Made by a program: the position numbers and the translations under genes. A stretch of DNA of 64,000 nucleotides. It comes from Terramyces sp. JEL0728. Its lineage: Eukaryota; Chytridiomycota; Chytridiomycetes; Rhizophydiales; Terramycetaceae. This document shows positions 20,496 to 31,881 of this stretch, piece after piece; position 1 is the first letter of the stretch; the number at the start of each line of letters is the position of its first letter. The DNA lies in the NCBI GenBank assembly GCA_027603945.1, contig JADIIU010000026.1, forward strand, positions 1-64,000. The letters run 5' to 3'. The notes beneath the pieces were generated by a model. It was not told the origin of the DNA, did not search any database, and was given only the letters and a program-made list of their open reading frames with translations.

Positions 20496-23395
20496 TTATT
20501 TGAATTGGTTAAAATCAAGGCCTTTCTTTGACTCTAACCAATAAGTGTTCATTTTTCCTTTACCCTTCACCTCGATTTCCCCTCTGTTTGACATGACATA
20601 CTCGCCACTTCGACTCAACAGTTTGTGGGTGCTGGCAGACAAGTGGATCTTTGATGGCTGGCCGTTGGATTCCATACGGGATCCTGTATTTACAGTATCA
20701 CCCTAAATTAGTATCAGTTACAAAGACGCAGTATCTGGGCATCTTGCTGCCAATAACGCCGGCTACAACCGGACCACTGTTCAGCCCAATCCGGACCCTG
20801 ATTCGAAGCTCGGGGTTATTTGGGAATACATATCGTTCAATTGCGTACATCAAGTGAAGTGACATTGTTGCAATTTCTTCTGCATGGTATTTGTTTACTA
20901 GAGGGAGGCCAGAGACAACCAAATAAGTATCCCCTATTATAAACTATTATCTTACCGACAGTCTCCACTTTGTACACGTCGTATTTTTCGATTACAGCAT
21001 CAATGACACTGTAAAGCGAGTTGAGTAAAACGACAGTGTCCAATGGCTCAATTTTAGATGTGATTGAGGTGAAACCAACGACATCCAAGAAAAATATGGT
21101 TGCGCTTTCAAAGGATTGCGGTTTTACTTTCTGTCCATTCAACAACTGCGCAGATACAGACTGTGGAAGCATTTGGCTGATTAACCCATCTGCCTTCTTT
21201 TTTGTAACATCCAATTTAGCAACCATGTTTTCCAACTCTCTCTTTTTCTCCAAGTCAAGGGCTTTTATCCTCTCTTCTTCGGCCACTTCTTCAGTAAGAT
21301 CTCTGGCAATTCCAGTAAACAAATGCTCACCATTATCTTTCAGCTCGCTAATTGACAAGTGGATTGGAAACTCGGTAGAGTCTTTCTTTAGCCCATAGAC
21401 CCTTCGTCCTGTTCCGATTACTTTTTTGACACCAGTAGACAAATAGTTATCCAGATATTGGCTGTGGTTTTCAGCATATCTGGTTGGCATCAAACGCGAT
21501 ATATTTAGACCGATAACTTCGTTATCAGAATAGCCTATCGTTAGCAATCAGGTACCAAACATCCGCTCAGCTGCGTGGTTGAACCTTGTGATGCAACCAT
21601 CTGGCGTGATATTGATAATGCCGTCCGCAACACTTTCGAGGACGCTGTTAAGGACTCTTCTTTCAACCAGCATTTTCATTTCGCTGTCATGCATAGATTC
21701 TTCCATCTTGATTTCTTTTTCTTGTACAGCTCTCAAGTTGTTGATATCCCTCTCCTGGTCTTCTAAAAGTCTAACTATTGCGGCTTCATGTGCTTCTTCC
21801 ATTTCCGCCATCTTTGCTTCAAATGCAAGAGTACAATCATTTGTCTCTTGTTTCATCAGCTCTTCCAATGCAGCCATTTCATCCTTATGTTTTGCAGCAA
21901 GGCTTAGCAGTGACTGGGACATTCTCGTTTTATCAAGCACCGCATTGTCAAATTCATCATTTTCGTACATATCTTCTTTGAGTTTGTCTGCACCCAATTG
22001 AAACGATTTTTTCCCTTCCATTTCTATACCTGAATTGTTTGAAGTAATCGATGCAGACCTTGAATGAGCATTTGATCCAACTTTCGACCCTCCTTTCGAG
22101 CCATAAGCGCTTGCACCTTTAGAGCTAAACCCGCGCTTTGAATGAATTCTCTATTAGAAACACTTTACTTTTCATCTTGCTTGATTCTCAATTGACGTAT
22201 GGCAATTTTTTGTTCGTGTGCCAATTCTCGCAATTCCTTTTGGTGCAGTGCTAATAAATAAGCTTCCTTTGAGGCTTCCTTTTTTGCGACAACATTTTCC
22301 TTTTCAGTGTGCATTTCGTTCATGTGTTTGAGCCGTAACTCTGCCATCTGCGTTTCATGAACGATTCGTCTATTCCCAACTTCTTCAAAAGATACTATTT
22401 CCAATTCAAATTTTTCTTTTGAGTGTCGCAGCTCCAACAACTGGAATTCCCTCAAGTTGTCGTTGATTCTCTTGTTCAGATGACCTTGATGGTTTTGCCG
22501 TACATGAAACTTTTTCAAGATGGTGCTGCGCAGTTCCTCCTGATGTTTACCCAAGTTTACCTTCAAGTGACGAGTTTCCAAGACGCAGAGAGTCTTTTCG
22601 CTACTAAATCTTCTTTCTTGTCCGTGAATAAGATTTTTTCTTTGCTTGTCATGAATCTCATTCATATGGCTAGAGAGTGCATCAAAGGCCAGTCTTTTTT
22701 CATTGATTGCTTCCCGAATGCGCGCTGCAGCTTGAGCAGCATTTTTTTGTTGTTGAATAACTTGATCTCTCCTTTTTGAAGCCCTGATTGATTTCCTTGC
22801 TTCCTTTTTCGCTTTTTTACGTTCAGCTCTAGCTACCAACACAGCTGCCAGCGACTCTTTTTGTTTTTGGAAATCAGCAACCTGCATTACAACTATTTAC
22901 CTGTGCTTGAGCTAGATTAGATAATGCTAAATCATGCCTCCTTGTCAAAAATGCAATCTCGTCTTTTAATAACACATCCCGCTCTCCTTTTCCAATATTT
23001 TTCTCAATCTCCTCTGTTTCTTCGCGTAAATGATCAAACAAATTTTTAGTTTCCTCTGCTGTATGATTGCGATAGTCCTGTTCGGCAGTTATTTTCTCTG
23101 TAGAACTGTTTGCCTCGTATTGATCCGTGCTGCCTTCCCCCACTATACTTTGTCGTTGAGGTGATTTTGCATCAGCATTAACTGGGGTAGCGTCCTCTTC
23201 TTCAATTTGAGACGCAATTCCTAATTTCTTTGCTGGACACCCTCCGGCATATTTTGATGTGATGGTATCTGGAGATTCGGCATTGACAGTTGTTGCGCTG
23301 GTTGGGGAGAATACTGTATCGCCATTTCTACTGCTAGGTAAATTGAGTTTTTTCATAGGACCTCCTTTATTGACAGCTCCCGGGGTAATTTCCAT
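20496..23395 (-). CDS. PAS-domain guanylyl cyclase (copy 1)
   Basis: Six exons with introns of 19, 20, 21, 22 and 19 nt; exactly 933 codons (932 residues). Residues ~1-165 are disordered; ~165-400 a long charged coiled coil; ~405-460 a Ser/Gly-rich linker; ~460-560 a second coiled coil; ~562-680 a PAS domain ([29 protein letters not shown]); ~715-925 a class III cyclase catalytic domain. Both metal-binding Asp are visible ([11 protein letters not shown] and the splice-restored VETVGDTY), plus [15 protein letters not shown] and the splice-restored [15 protein letters not shown]. Glu in KVETVG and Cys in RYCVFGD are the guanylyl-specific pair (adenylyl cyclases have Lys and Asp). No TM or signal, so it is soluble or scaffolded. 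PAS sensing controlling cGMP is the expected role; the ligand is unknown. Confidence 0.93.
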
Positions 23396-23895
23396 TGATT
23401 TCTTTTTTGTGAGGAAACGTGTCCTTAAGGAGTACATCATCCACAATCAACTTTGAACAATACAACAATTAGCCGGCATTGTTTATATAATATTAAGGCT
23501 ACCAAAGATCCTACTAAGCCAGGTAACAGGAAAATGAGGAACAGGAGACTTTCCAAGTATTTCACTGGTCAGCTACTATCCAATGCGCAATTTAATTACA
23601 AATGATAGACATTTTGAAAATAATGTAATATTACTGGACGAGTGCCAAATTTTTGCTGCATGTGAAGAGGCAAGCTAGAAAAACAAGCTACCGTAATTCT
23701 GAATGTCTAAGGCCCTAAAAACAGTTGGTTTCCATCCAGGAGCTAATATTACAAGGCAGTAGTTTGTGGAATAACCAACGTGTTTCGTAGTATGAATGCA
23801 GTCTTATGTGCAAGAAAATAGAAACAATATTGCTATTACAAGAGAATTTGGAATATTATATTTTATTGCTAGAGTGAGATGATTACCATAGTGTT
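23396..23895. other. Intergenic region upstream of the cyclase (copy 1)
   Basis: 500 nt between the cyclase start and the 3' end of the 7TM-A1 gene. TATATAAA on the minus strand near 23482-23489 may serve the cyclase. Several indels separate it from copy 2. No conserved reading frame seen. Confidence 0.6.
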
Positions 23896-24822
23896 TTACA
23901 GGTGGTGCGTGCTGCGTGGTTTGTCTCTGAGCGATGTCGGCTCAATACTCTCCCTCTTGATACTAGAATTGATTGGCTGTCTTCTCGGTGCAGCTTTCTT
24001 TGACGCTTTCTGCTTGATCAAATCCGTAAAATGCTTGAATATCAGAGTAATGCCAAATATATGCAATCCCTGGATCGAAGAAGCCACATTATTAAAATAT
24101 AATTGCACGGTTACTATAATTAAGATTATTTACAGCTTGGATTTAGATTTCCTACCGAAAACACACCTGCGGCAACCCAGTCGAGAAAACTAAGAAACAG
24201 GAGCATTGATAGTAAAGAGCCAATCGTGTTTTTGCTGGTATTAACATTTTGTCTATTTATAGTACCCCCTTTTATCAGGAATCGCTTGTAGAGAAGAAAT
24301 GCGAGAAATATTCCTTGGCAGGTGTCATAGAGGATAGACACGACCACCCAAAACATATACGGATAGTAATACATCTAATTAGCTAGCAGTTACCAAGTAC
24401 AGCATCGAAGTAACATTCTCTCCGTCATATACAGCCCAATTCACAATATAAATGATTTCACTCCAAACAAACAATACAGAAAACATCACCGTAATAATAA
24501 TAATCTTGGGTCTTGTTATTCTACTATCCAGAACAGAAAACAAATTGAGTGTCTGTAAATTAATCAAATCGATTCCGTATAGGATAATGTTGCTGACCAG
24601 AGTAAGCGGAATCGCGTTCAGACTAAGCGAATCTTCCGTCGCATTGTACAGTACCATCCTATAGACCATATACCCGACATTTACCATCTGAAAAACAATA
24701 ATTAACCGGAAGAATCCTTTTTTCCTGTGTTTGGTGAACAGCAGGTACAGACCAACGGCAAGACTGCATGAGAGTGATATTGCCAGTAGTATCATTGTAA
24801 ATTTCTGGAACAGATCTTGCAT
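23896..24822 (-). CDS. Unrecognised 7TM protein, family A1 (copy 1)
   Basis: Three exons; introns of 19 nt (24375-24393) and 20 nt near 24108-24127; 295 residues. Seven hydrophobic segments: ~8-28, 38-60, 70-98, 105-132, 143-170 (YYYPYMFWVVVSILYDTCQG), 190-212 (FLSFLDWVAA) and 222-248 (SSIQGLHIFGITLIFKHF), with a basic C-terminal tail. The loop LSLNAIPLTLVSNIIL before TM3 is shared with the neighbouring A2 and A3 genes, and both introns fall at the same codons in all three, so they are tandem paralogues. No known receptor motif (DRY, NPxxY) is evident. The GPCR-like role is inferred from topology only. Confidence 0.78.
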
Positions 24823-24981
24823 ATTGAGGAATTTTGAAAGATTTTTCCTTTGTAGATTGAATAATCAGCGTGACAATGATATGACAATCATTTGTATAAC
24901 CAAACTAATAAAAAGAAACATTCATCGTCCGAACGGCGGTGTTATTAAAAAGTATATTAGTAGTATAATTGTATGGGGGGA

Positions 24982-25809
24982 TTATCTTTTGCAGTCGGCT
25001 CGTCTTTTGATTAGACTGGTGAAGTGTTTAAAGATCAGGGTAATTCCAAAAATGTGCAAACCCTGGATGGCGGAAGCAACGTTATTAAAGACGTATTGTA
25101 CTTGCACTATGGTTAGTTTGGATTACAGTCTGAATTCAGATTTCCAACAGAGTAAATTACAGCTGCTACCCAATCAAGGAAACTCAAGCCCAATAAAGCA
25201 AACAACAACGAGCCGATAACATTCTTGCGCTTCCTTGATTGAGTATTTACAACGGATTTAGCCAAAAATTGCTTGTAAAGCAGTCTAGAAAGGAAGATTC
25301 CTTGTGTGGTATCGTACAAGATTGAAATTACGACCCAGCACATGTACGGATAATAATACATCTGGATTAATGGGAATTACCTTGTAAATGGGCGAATCGA
25401 CGTTTTCTTGATGGTTCTCTGCCCAGTGAACAATATAAACCACTTCACTCCACAAAAATAATATCGAAAGGAAAACCGTAAGTAAAATAATCTTTGTTTT
25501 AGTAATGCGGCTATCCAGGATCCCAAAAATTCCAAGTGTCTGCAAGTTTATCAAGTTGATCCCAAAAAGAATAATATTGCTCACCAGTGTCAGCGGAATT
25601 GCATTTAAACTAAGTATATCTACCGTAGAATCGTATAATAGCATCCGGTATATCATGTACAGAGCGTTAATCATTTGCAATCCTATAATAATTTGGTAAA
25701 AGATCTTTGATCTGCTGTTGGATCCAAGGAAATATATTGCTGTTGACAAGCTGCAAAACACTGATGATCCCATCAGCACCATTGCAAACTTTCGAAATAT
25801 TTCCTGCAT
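24982..25809 (-). CDS. Unrecognised 7TM protein, family A2 (copy 1)
   Basis: Three exons with introns of 19 and 20 nt at the A1 positions; 262 residues. Shares LSLNAIPLTLVSNIIL, YYYPYMCWVVISILYDTTQG, LSFLDWVAA and AIQGLHIFGITLIFKHF with A1. The C-terminal tail is much shorter (about 12 residues, ending RADCKR). ATG 25809 aligns with the starts of A1 and A3. This copy lies just inside the right end of unit 1: only 77 nt of its upstream sequence is native, and the stop of the second PAN-like gene lies 52 nt upstream of its ATG. Its promoter may therefore be damaged or replaced, while copy 2 keeps the native upstream region. Confidence 0.78.
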
Positions 25810-25861
25810 TTGCGGATGAGAACAAAAAAAGCTTTGTTGGAACCCAAGCACAGCCCTAACC

Positions 25862-27616
25862 CTAGATCCAAAAATGGACAATGCCGTCTTCATAAGGAGC
25901 ATAATCCTCATACACATCGCTAAAAACGTCGTAATCTTCGTTGACAACACTAGAGTCCATATAAGTCCAAAATTCAGATGAGAAATTCAATAGTTTTTCG
26001 TGCATGTACTGAACCATCACATCAGTGCCACATAGCACAATTTTAGAATTATCAAGTACGCTATCAAATATGCCAGCTTCGTGTATTTTCCCGCCTTCAA
26101 TAGACATGTAGTTTTTGGCCGACCTCGTTTCTATTTTCTCTGGATATAGCGCCTTGGCGTATTCTATTAATTCTAAATCTGGGATATTTTCATGTGCGAA
26201 TTCTGGTAAGTGGACTAGAATCAGTTTAGGAGCGAATTTGGGATAGGGCAGACAAGACATTGGCAGTAATCCGGCTTCATCAGATGTCAAATTCATTGCT
26301 TCAAATGTATCATTGAACAAATGCTGTTTGATTTGTATTTCATCTCTTTCTTCAATAACAAGATACTCATCTTCTAGCAAATCAAAAGTAGCCTACGATT
26401 AATTAATAATTACAGTGAATTTGGTGTTTACAGGGAATAAAAAGAATTTCACAAGATCAAGGAATATTCTCGTTCCATTTTCATTAGCCAATAGGTAAAT
26501 CTTTTGATAGTGTCCTTTCCAGATATTTGCACTTGGCGACATGGAGATATTGGATAATCCAGCAGGTTGGAGTTGATTAAACTGGTCTTGCAATGCACTC
26601 CCAGTGACAGATTGAAGCTGTGATTCATACGAAAAGTGAAATACTCTAAATTCGTTATCACCACCAGACAATGTCCCTCTTTCACTTGCGAATGCGGATG
26701 TTGTTCTTGAACTGATGTCTGAACTGTAAAAATTCTTTTCCAGATCCTTTGGTTTTTCTGATATTGTACTATCCACTAGTGTTTGATCTTTCCTTAATCT
26801 TTTACTAACTCCAAATACAGACACTATTCCAATCACAATTACACATCCAGCTGCTATACCGATATATATCCAGTATTGTGAAGATGAGCCAGGCGGATCA
26901 TTTTGCGGTGATCCTGAGTTTGAGTTTGCGGTTGTAGGTATTGGTCCGCTTTGGGATGATACTTGTGAGTTTGGATCATTCACAATGTTACTGCTGTTAA
27001 ATTGATAATACCTTGCAGTAGAGGCTGGCGGTTGTGTAGACGAAGGATTTGTTGGCATTGCACCTCCTCTATTTCCCACAGTTGTTGATACACTATTCTG
27101 ATTATTCACGGGATTGTTATTGTTGTTTCCAGGATTAGCACCACCGTTTGTATTTCCCCCACCATTCGTATTACCTCCGTTATTGTTTCCTGTATTTTGA
27201 TTCTGATTGGTACTTCCACCAGTCCCGCCATTGTTGCTAGTTCCTGGATTCGAAGGTGTTGTTGCTTGGGGTGGATTAGGCTTACTTGAACGAGGGCAAG
27301 TTAATGAGGCATCAGTAGCGGTACATCCTGAAGAGGAAGGGACATATATTCCACAATGACTCCCTCCTACAATTGTATCATCCCCAACTAATCCTGACCT
27401 TAAATTACAAAACCCAGCTTGCCAAGAGTAGTGCGAGCATTGCGAATCCCCCCCACATTTCCCATCGCAGTCACTTTGTGCTGATTCAACTGAGGAATAA
27501 GGTGCACTTTTCCAGTCACACGAAGTGTAGTAATTGTTTCCACTCTTTGCAAAACTATATCCATTGTAGTATATTTGAGCGGTTGCTGCTCCAACAAGTA
27601 AGGGTATTAAAATCAT
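25862..27616 (-). CDS. PAN/apple-like single-pass surface protein (copy 2, altered C-terminus)
   Basis: Same three-exon layout as copy 1 (21-nt introns); 570 residues. Signal peptide, Cys-rich domain, Asn/Gly linker, TM helix and cytoplasmic domain are retained with a few substitutions, for example Pro to Ser in the Ser/Pro-rich stretch. Two differences matter. First, intron 1 has TAT where copy 1 has TAG, so retention of this 21-nt intron would no longer stop translation. Second, the duplication breakpoint falls inside the last codons: after ...APYE the native ending E-D-Y is replaced by D-G-I-V-H-F-W-I read from the far end of unit 1. The protein should otherwise fold as copy 1. Confidence 0.78.
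25886..25887. other. Tandem-duplication junction
   Basis: Unit 1 ends at 25886 and unit 2 begins at 25887 without filler or shared bases (...AATGCCG | TCTTCATAAGG...). It fuses the upstream region of 7TM-A2 to the 3' end of the PAN-like gene. Confidence 0.93.
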
Positions 27617-27951
27617 TGTCGAAAACTTTTTTGAAGCTTTTTATGTCTAAAAAAGACTTTCCGGGACCTGCCGAATTATTTTGGTGGAAATCGATTTGGG
27701 CCGAAAACAAGTTTTTCTTTGAAAACTAAAAGAATCACCGAGATGCATCTACATATGATGAGCAAAGCTGCCTTGCTATGATCGGGATCTGCCATGCAAG
27801 ATTATCCTTTAAAGTTCTGGTTCGAATGGAACCAATTCATCTTCCCTGATAGCAGGGTAATAATCTTGGGCTACAGCTTAATCAAATAGGCTGCGGTAGT
27901 CCGTTGATTTTGCAGTTTCTGCCTGCCGATGACGTAGCAAACTCTCCAATA
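27617..27951. other. Divergent promoter region (copy 2)
   Basis: Counterpart of 9219-9551 with point changes and a two-base insertion near 27643; the two hairpins and the TGACGTA motif are retained. No gene seen. Confidence 0.55.
27930..27936 (+). promoter_or_regulatory. CRE-like TGACGT motif before 7TM-B gene (copy 2)
   Basis: TGACGTA ending 15 nt before ATG 27952, unchanged from copy 1. Confidence 0.5.
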
Positions 27952-28874
27952 ATGCAGCAATTCATAAACACCAGCACAGATCAGGCACTCAATCAAATAG
28001 TATACATTGTGTGTTCACTGGGAATATTCTTTTACATAGTAGACACGCTGCTGATAATATATTTCAATGGAGCGCGACAGTACTTGCGAATGCAATATTT
28101 CCTATTCGGGGTGATACTGACCAATATAGCAATTGCATTATTGGCGTATGGTTTGATTTTATACCCAGAGAGCTCAATTGTAAAGTGGTTGATCAACCTA
28201 ACGATTTGGTTGCTCACTTATTTTTGTCTATTTACAGGAATTGAATTGATTCAATGTTATCAACCGCTATTTACATTTCTATCGATAGAAAGAGTGAATT
28301 ATCTACGGATATCCACTGGGGGTTTGTATTTGCTTACCAACGGAAGTATAAAAATGCTAATATAGGCCGTGCATTTAAAGATTTGTTGTATATCAGCTCG
28401 CAACAGACAAACTTTTTTGCTTTATGGTACAAATATGGCAGCCCCATCTTTTCAATCCTCGAGGTGGTTTTTAATAGCGGATTCTTGGTTTTAATGTTCT
28501 TTGGAATATACAAAATATCAAAGAAAAAGTCAAACAAGCAGCAATTACACTATATTTCATCCAAATACAAGACTGCGGTGTACTTGTTGATCATATATGT
28601 ATTCTTCAATGTGTATTTCGGTTGCTTGACAGCGTTTATATCAGAAATAGATACCGACGATCCATTTACCCACACATTTGTATTGAAACTGGACGTAGTA
28701 CTTATCCAGCCAATGACGTTTATGATATATCTGTACTTGAAGCTGTATTATCTATTGTTGGAGATTTTTGCAAAGAAAGATGTCAGAAATACGGCTAATC
28801 TTGGAAATAAATCAAACAAAGGAGCCAGCACGAAATACATGGATAATAGATCTAGAATTGATGAAACCCAATAA
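27952..28874 (+). CDS. Unrecognised 7TM protein, family B (copy 2)
   Basis: 300 residues, same topology and motifs as copy 1, with very few residue changes (Leu to Ile in SPIFSLLEVV; Pro to Thr near the C-terminus). The intron (28346-28365) is 20 nt here against 19 nt in copy 1 because of one extra A after the donor, so the two copies show an intron-length change with the spliced product preserved. This supports the splice model, since a frameshift would result if the intron were translated. Confidence 0.8.
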
Positions 28875-29057
28875 AATGATTTCAGAGTCGGGCTTTTATA
28901 TACCAATCTTTAATTAATGCAATGTTGTGAAGCTGGTAGCGAAGGACTTTTGGTAGATGGACATCTGGAGACATTGGCGGCATCATACCACCTGTATGTT
29001 AATCAAGCCTTTAAAACACCATTAAACGCAAGTAATTCTAAAATTATTTATTTAACC

Positions 29058-29276
29058 CTATTTGTCATTTGGGTCAGGGAAACAAGTTGAATGTGGTGGG
29101 CAAATTGCATTTCCGTTAGCATCGGTATTGACACATTGTGCAGATAGACAACCTTCCCTGACAATAACACAGACTTGCCCTGGGGTTGGACATGGATAGC
29201 ATTGAGGCATAACCTGTGGGCACATAATTGTTGGGGCAGCAACGATGGAGCTGATCAAAAGGAATACGGTTTGCAT
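29058..29276 (-). CDS. Small secreted cysteine-rich protein (copy 2)
   Basis: 72 residues, protein unchanged from copy 1: signal peptide followed by eight cysteines. The flanking noncoding DNA differs by several bases, including a 13-nt insertion downstream (near 28965). TATA-like sequence lies at 29301-29311. Function unknown. Confidence 0.7.
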   Translation of the reverse strand: MQTVFLLISSIVAAPTIMCPQVMPQCYPCPTPGQVCVIVREGCLSAQCVNTDANGNAICPPHSTCFPDPNDK

Positions 29277-29706
29277 TTGAATAGAGATATTTGGGATTCG
29301 CCTTTTTATATGCGGTTGGACCCTGAAAAAGTGCTTGCAATTCGAATATTAAAAAAGCAACGTCATGCGGCTACGGTGAGCATAGCCTTCTGTCTTTACT
29401 CGGCGATTTTAACCGACAAAATTCCTAGTTGATAAGCTCATTTTAGTGTGAATCACAAACCGGATTAATTTTTTATACACATTCTGGTATTAACCACCAA
29501 ATCTCAATTGTTTGAGCATTCTCATCGACACCGCGAGATAATCAACTTTGTATCACCAAATTGCCCATCATATAGTCAGCTATGGGATAAATTGATGATA
29601 TACAACAGAGAATGAGGGCAATAGGAAATATCAAAGTCCTGTGTGTTCTTAATCCAGCTACTCTAAATAGACGCGTTGTTTAATTTAACTAAAATTAGAT
29701 ATCGTG
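29277..29706. other. Divergent intergenic region (copy 2)
   Basis: Counterpart of 10867-11304, with a ~9-nt deletion near 29540 and other changes. Holds promoters of the two flanking genes; no gene seen. Confidence 0.55.
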
Positions 29707-31707
29707 ATGTCACCACAGCTTTTTAAAAAGTTTACTTTGTTCTCTAGAAAGAAAAAGGATCGGTCGAAAAACAATATGGAGGATAGCAGATTTTCAATCG
29801 CAACAATTACTAATGACAGTAACGATGTGAAACACAAGGGTTTGACAAAAATCCTTGGAAACCAGCAAATACCAAGTACATCCGGAGTTTTATTTAAAAA
29901 TAAAAAGCGCCAAACAGTAAAAGAAGAGACATTGATTGATGACGGGACACCCCAAAGAAAGGAAAAACTTTCAATTGTTGTCAAGGCAGAGAAATTAATC
30001 GAGAGGAATGCAAAGAGAAAAGATTTGACAAGAATCTTTGGAAAACCAGAATTGCCTCCATCTGTACCAAGGCAGGAAAGTATCTACTAGGTTAACCTAG
30101 AAACAAAAACCAAGAAAAAGGTAGTAATTAAAATACACTCGGAAAACTCTCATGTCAGCGATTCGGATACAGATACTCATACTTTCAGATCAAAAGACCT
30201 GACTAAGATATTGGGAGTGCCAGAGGAAACACCAGACGACTCCCACGATCACCAGGAAGCGCTAAAAATCATATCTAATTACATGAAAGAGAAGCAAGAG
30301 CAGGAAACGGGTGGGAAAAAGATACTCAAGAACTTGGTGGACTCTGCCAAAATCAAACTGAGGAGAGCCGTAAAGAAAATTAATACCTTACAGCTTCCAG
30401 AGGTGGAATCAGAGCTGGAAAGCGTGGAAAAGAGATTGTCGCTACAAGAACAAAAGCGCGAGCTAGAAAAACAATCACACTCATTAATAAGTGTACAATT
30501 TATCAGCGACAATATTAAATCGTTTTTTGGAGAGACTTTTTTCGTTGAAGATTCTCCAGTAAAAGTAATTGATATTATACGAACACCAACAGAGGAATGG
30601 CCAAATTTATTTGAAACCCAACACTCTTCAGAAGCTACAGAAAGTGCTCAGTTCAACCCTCATTACATACGTAGGATGAGCAATGCAAGTGAAAAAACAG
30701 TTTCACCAGAAACGAAACTGGAACATGAAAAAGAGTCGGAAATAGAAAGAAAACCAAGAGGAGTTGATATGGATACTATATTAGAAAGAATATTTAATGA
30801 TAACGAATTTAAGAGATCGATTATGGTTGGCCAATTTCCAAACCAAGAAGTGTACCCTGAATTATTTGGCGACGCATCCGACGTTGAAGATTCAGTAAAT
30901 AACGACAAGGCAGACGACGCAAGTTCGATATGTTCATTTGGAACCCAAACCGTTGGTCCATCCTTTAATTGGACCCCTCTCTCACATTTCAGATTAGAAG
31001 CGCACGACAAAGATTTCGAGCCTGAACACCCTCTAGAAAGAGAAAATAGCGAGTTTTGTGATTTGGCAGAGTTGGAGCTACTGTTTGAACGACACAAGAA
31101 GCTCAACAAAATTAAAAAGGAATTACACATCCCAGAAATTCAAGAAACCAAAGGGGATAAGCAGTTACAGAGGTTGAACAACGTGTTGGATGAACACCAT
31201 AGGCACTCAGTCCATAAAGTATTGAATGAACACAATAGGCGCTCAGTGCGCGAACGGCTTCCAAAAGCTCGGCCAGAGACGAGAGGGGAGCGTCAACTAC
31301 GACAATTAAATGCGGTTTTAAAAAAGGAGCAGGACGATTCTTACTGGAAACCACTAACAAGAGCAGTATCAGCTCCGTTTTCAGGCAATACAGGAAACCC
31401 ATTCCATCCCCGTCACAAATCAGTCTCGTCAATCAACAATTACCTGTTGAACCAAGATTGCGTAGAGCCGGATTCAATACAAGAAAAATCGTGGGACTAT
31501 ATTGCAGGCAATCAAAACGGCCATAAAGAATTCAAAAAGTTGATAAAGTACATGTTCAAATCCGGCAAGAGCATGCACAACATTGAAACTGGACAAGAAA
31601 TGGCTGTTTTTGACCGGTATGAATATGAAGAAATTTGGTGTGATGACGAAGAAAGCCCTTCGTGTCACTCCAAAGATGAAGACCAAGTGTCTTGTTATTC
31701 GATTTAA
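29707..31707 (+). CDS. Charged repeat-motif protein of unknown function (copy 2)
   Basis: Two exons, 21-nt intron (30082-30102); 659 residues. It has three extra codons giving a complete first motif, KGLTKILGN, so here all three N-terminal motifs read [KR][DG]LT[KR]I[LF]G. Other substitutions are scattered (for example Glu to Lys in the middle and C-terminal parts). The second, larger repeat pair (GDKQLQRLNNVLD and GERQLRQLNAVLK) is retained. The fact that the fuller motif is in this copy suggests that copy 1 lost it by a 9-nt deletion. Function unknown. Confidence 0.74.
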
Positions 31708-31829
31708 TTTATAAAGTGTTTTGTTATTTTATAGCCTACTGTGCAAGCCTGCGGCTTTTAAAATCTTACCAATATATTTCTGATTTCATACCCATCTCAT
31801 TCATTGTTCCTTTAGTTCTTGCTGATAAG

Positions 31830-31837
31830 TCACGTGA
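31830..31837 (+). promoter_or_regulatory. E-box palindrome TCACGTGA (copy 2)
   Basis: Same palindrome as copy 1, 44 nt before ATG 31882. Confidence 0.38.
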
Positions 31838-31881
31838 TTTCACATGTCAGGAAACGTTTTTGTTTTATTTTTCACCATAAG

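Larger units (their letters stand above)
7489..25886. repeat. Tandem duplication, unit 1 (18,398 nt)
   Basis: From TCTTCATAAGG at 7489 the sequence is repeated from 25887 with only scattered substitutions and small indels. Unit 1 ends ...GACAATGCCG at 25886, directly followed by unit 2. The base before the unit differs (C at 7488, G at 25886), and the base after unit 2 (G 44268) differs from the unit's first base, so there is no microhomology at the ends. It carries eleven genes. Confidence 0.97.
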
